Positions 62,263 through 64,000 of a DNA stretch of 64,000 nt are shown in pieces (the first letter of the stretch is position 1; the number at the start of each line of letters is the position of its first letter). The DNA comes from Lachnospiraceae bacterium (GTDB taxonomy: Bacteria > Bacillota > Clostridia > Lachnospirales > Lachnospiraceae): the NCBI GenBank assembly GCA_021203305.1, contig JAJQBK010000010.1:1-64000 (forward strand), read 5' to 3'. A program made the position numbers and the translations under genes. The notes under the pieces were generated by a model. It worked only from the letters and a program-made list of their open reading frames with translations. It did not search any database and was not told where the DNA came from.

Positions 62263-64000
62263 TTACCTTTCTTTCTTTTGTTCTTCATCTTCCTCTGAAT
62301 CCTTCTTCTTTCCTGCGACCAGCAATCTTCTTCTGCGGATTGCAGTGATAGCCAGCGTGACCGCAAAGATCACAACCATCGCACCACCGCCGAAGACCAG
62401 CAGCGCCTGAAGAGGACTGTCAAAGCCCATATCGAAGATGAAGGAGTACCACGCGGTTGTTACACGGAAGGAGTATACCGTCACGGTATGGTTGGTATGT
62501 CCGATGGACGTATCCTCCGTCACATCCGTCCTGTTGCCGGCTTCATCGCCTGCCGCTACTCTGATGTATATGGCATTATTTTTATCTTCGTCCACTCTCA
62601 GCACATATCTGAAAAGTCCGTCACCGCTTTCCTCAGAAGCGCCGGAGTCCAGATTCAGCGGGGACATTGCGTACACCAGAACCGGGCACAGCTGCGAGCT
62701 TCCTGAGCCGTCCTCGTCCGCCATCATGTAAACTATCGTCAGATCGGAGACATCGGATACAGAATATACGCTTCCGGAAAGCTCCTCATCGGTCAGGGTC
62801 TTTACCCCATCTCCATTTACTGCCACGTTGCTGTAGCTGCCATCCGCATTCAACTGGTACACGCCGCTGTAGTATTCCGTGCCATTCTCTGCCGTGTAGG
62901 TTGCCGCGAACAGGATGCTGTAGTACTCCAGACGGCTGGTAACGCCGTTGACCTGCATATCGCCATAGCTGCTTCTGTCCGCCGCTCCAATGCTCAGTTC
63001 ATTGGTGGTGACCAGAACGCCCAGCCATATCATACTGTCGTTGTCATTGTAGGTAATGGTTACTTCCTTGTATTCCTCATCGTAAATCTCATCCTGAGTA
63101 ATGCCCTGGATGGCTATAACCGGGTCCTCCATATCGATGTTGAATACCAGGCTGATGGCACGGCTCTGAACACCGTTTACATCAGCGTTGTCCAGAGTTC
63201 TGTAATTCCACATCTCATTGCCTGTGGCGTCCATGGAGTACAGGCGGAGCTCATACTGACCGTTTACATACTGGCCGCTGTCATCCTTGAAGGCCTCCGC
63301 GCCCAGCTGATAGGTCCTGAGCACCCAGCCGAAGGTCTCGCTGCCGCCGTCGGTGGTCTTATTTTCATCGTAGGAATCGGAGTTCCATGTCCAGACCACT
63401 TCCTCTGTGTAAATCAGCTCGTATTCCTCCCCTTCATCGGAGGTGTAGACCGCTGTGGTGTAGCTTCCGTTCTCCGTCTCCACAGTGTTCGTCTCTGCGG
63501 CGCGGATTCTGGAATGAATTCCATTGATGTACAGGTCAATCAGTCCATCGGACAGCACGTCCAGACTGTACTCGTAAATCACCAATCCGCCTTCCACATC
63601 CTGAATGTAGGTGTTGCCCACCGAGGTCAGCACACTGCCGCTGGTTCCGCTGTCTACCATATATACGGAGTCATAGCGGTTTATGATAAATGTGACCGTA
63701 TCCTGACTGGGGTTGCCCGCCAGATCAGTGGCGTAGATTGTCAGCCGGTAAAGGCCGTCCACGCTCTCGGAGGTATCAGTAATCTGATACCAGGAATAGC
63801 TGTCAGTTCCGGTGTAGCTGTCCGTTTCACCCACCAGGTAGCGCAGTTCACTGTAATTGCCGGTTACCGTTGAGGACGCAAAGGCACTGACCTCCTCATT
63901 TCTCTCTCCGGAGGAGATATCCTTGCTGTCAGTATTCCACACCACCTTCTCCAGCTCGAAGGTCACGCCCGCGCTGGGGTCGATGTTGGTATCATCAAAC
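62263..64000 (-). CDS. C-terminal part of a large Ig-like surface membrane protein
   Basis: At least 578 residues; the frame is open to the right edge, so the N-terminus is missing. Extracellular Ig-like modules recur (SVDGLYRLTIYATDLAGNPSQDTVTFIINRYD; DATGNEMWNYRTLDNADVNG; GDEAGNRTDVTEDTSIGHTNHTVTVYSF), then one membrane helix (ALLVFGGGAMVVIFAVTLAI), then a basic/acidic cytoplasmic tail (RRRRLLVAGKKKDSEEDEE). First gene seen of the FHA-kinase-phosphatase operon, and a plausible sensor or kinase-regulated surface component. Confidence 0.85.
   Translation of the reverse strand, partial: FDDTNIDPSAGVTFELEKVVWNTDSKDISSGERNEEVSAFASSTVTGNYSELRYLVGETDSYTGTDSYSWYQITDTSESVDGLYRLTIYATDLAGNPSQDTVTFIINRYDSVYMVDSGTSGSVLTSVGNTYIQDVEGGLVIYEYSLDVLSDGLIDLYINGIHSRIRAAETNTVETENGSYTTAVYTSDEGEEYELIYTEEVVWTWNSDSYDENKTTDGGSETFGWVLRTYQLGAEAFKDDSGQYVNGQYELRLYSMDATGNEMWNYRTLDNADVNGVQSRAISLVFNIDMEDPVIAIQGITQDEIYDEEYKEVTITYNDNDSMIWLGVLVTTNELSIGAADRSSYGDMQVNGVTSRLEYYSILFAATYTAENGTEYYSGVYQLNADGSYSNVAVNGDGVKTLTDEELSGSVYSVSDVSDLTIVYMMADEDGSGSSQLCPVLVYAMSPLNLDSGASEESGDGLFRYVLRVDEDKNNAIYIRVAAGDEAGNRTDVTEDTSIGHTNHTVTVYSFRVTTAWYSFIFDMGFDSPLQALLVFGGGAMVVIFAVTLAITAIRRRRLLVAGKKKDSEEDEEQKKER

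Overview
The window looks like chromosome from an anaerobic, gut-type Clostridia, most likely Lachnospiraceae. The evidence is a combination of features: purine synthesis genes in the order purC-purF-purB-purA, a rho-rpmE-DUF1385-prmC-prfA translation/termination block, a long-insert Rho, a DUF5717-type module, unsaturated-uronate catabolism, class C sortase pili, and large lipoproteins. Most of the DNA is moderately GC-rich; about 45.8-53.3 kb is visibly more AT-rich. Every recognised gene is on the minus strand except one 58-codon gene at 37963-38139. No rRNA, tRNA, CRISPR array, IS element or prophage was seen.

Layout, left to right (transcription runs right to left). 0-3 kb: the start of a gene leaving the left edge, then tldD-pmbA. 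3.3-6.9 kb: operon kduI-kduD-dhuI-like-eda, converting 4-deoxy-5-ketouronates to KDG and cleaving KDPG; no KDG kinase is present in the window. 7-9.4 kb: TPR lipoprotein plus a DUF2974 hydrolase broken by a frameshift. 9.6-13.9 kb: ahpC with an AhpF-like reductase, serine acetyltransferase and DegV. 14-17.5 kb: a Csp-like subtilase and an Rpn-type protein, both with internal tandem repeats. 17.8-21.4 kb: M18 aminopeptidase, GH13 amylase, GNAT acetyltransferase and a small helical protein. 21.6-27.3 kb: prfA, prmC, DUF1385 (split by an in-frame stop), rpmE, rho. 27.7-32.8 kb: purA, purB, purF, purC. 33-37.8 kb: TPR protein / actin-fold protein / DUF5717-like module. 38-39.5 kb: the lone plus-strand gene and metK. 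39.7-43.8 kb: SpaA-type pilin and two class C sortases, one with an amber codon.

44.3-64 kb is the most distinctive part. It holds a Ser/Thr kinase (zinc ribbon + kinase + FHA), a PP2C phosphatase, four further FHA proteins (one joined to a DUF975-like membrane domain), an Ig-like membrane protein running off the right edge, two paralogous lipoproteins with caspase-like His/Cys motifs, a very large M4 (thermolysin-type) lipoprotein and a regulatory-domain lipoprotein. I infer a phospho-signalling cassette coupled to cell-surface proteases; this combination is the best candidate here for an undescribed system.

Five genes are interrupted: DUF2974 (one base short in an A run), DUF1385 (in-frame TAA), sortase 2 (in-frame TAG), a zinc-ribbon membrane protein (in-frame TAG) and the kinase (one base short in a G run). 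They may be real lesions or sequence errors. Two families of short dispersed intergenic repeats also run through the window.
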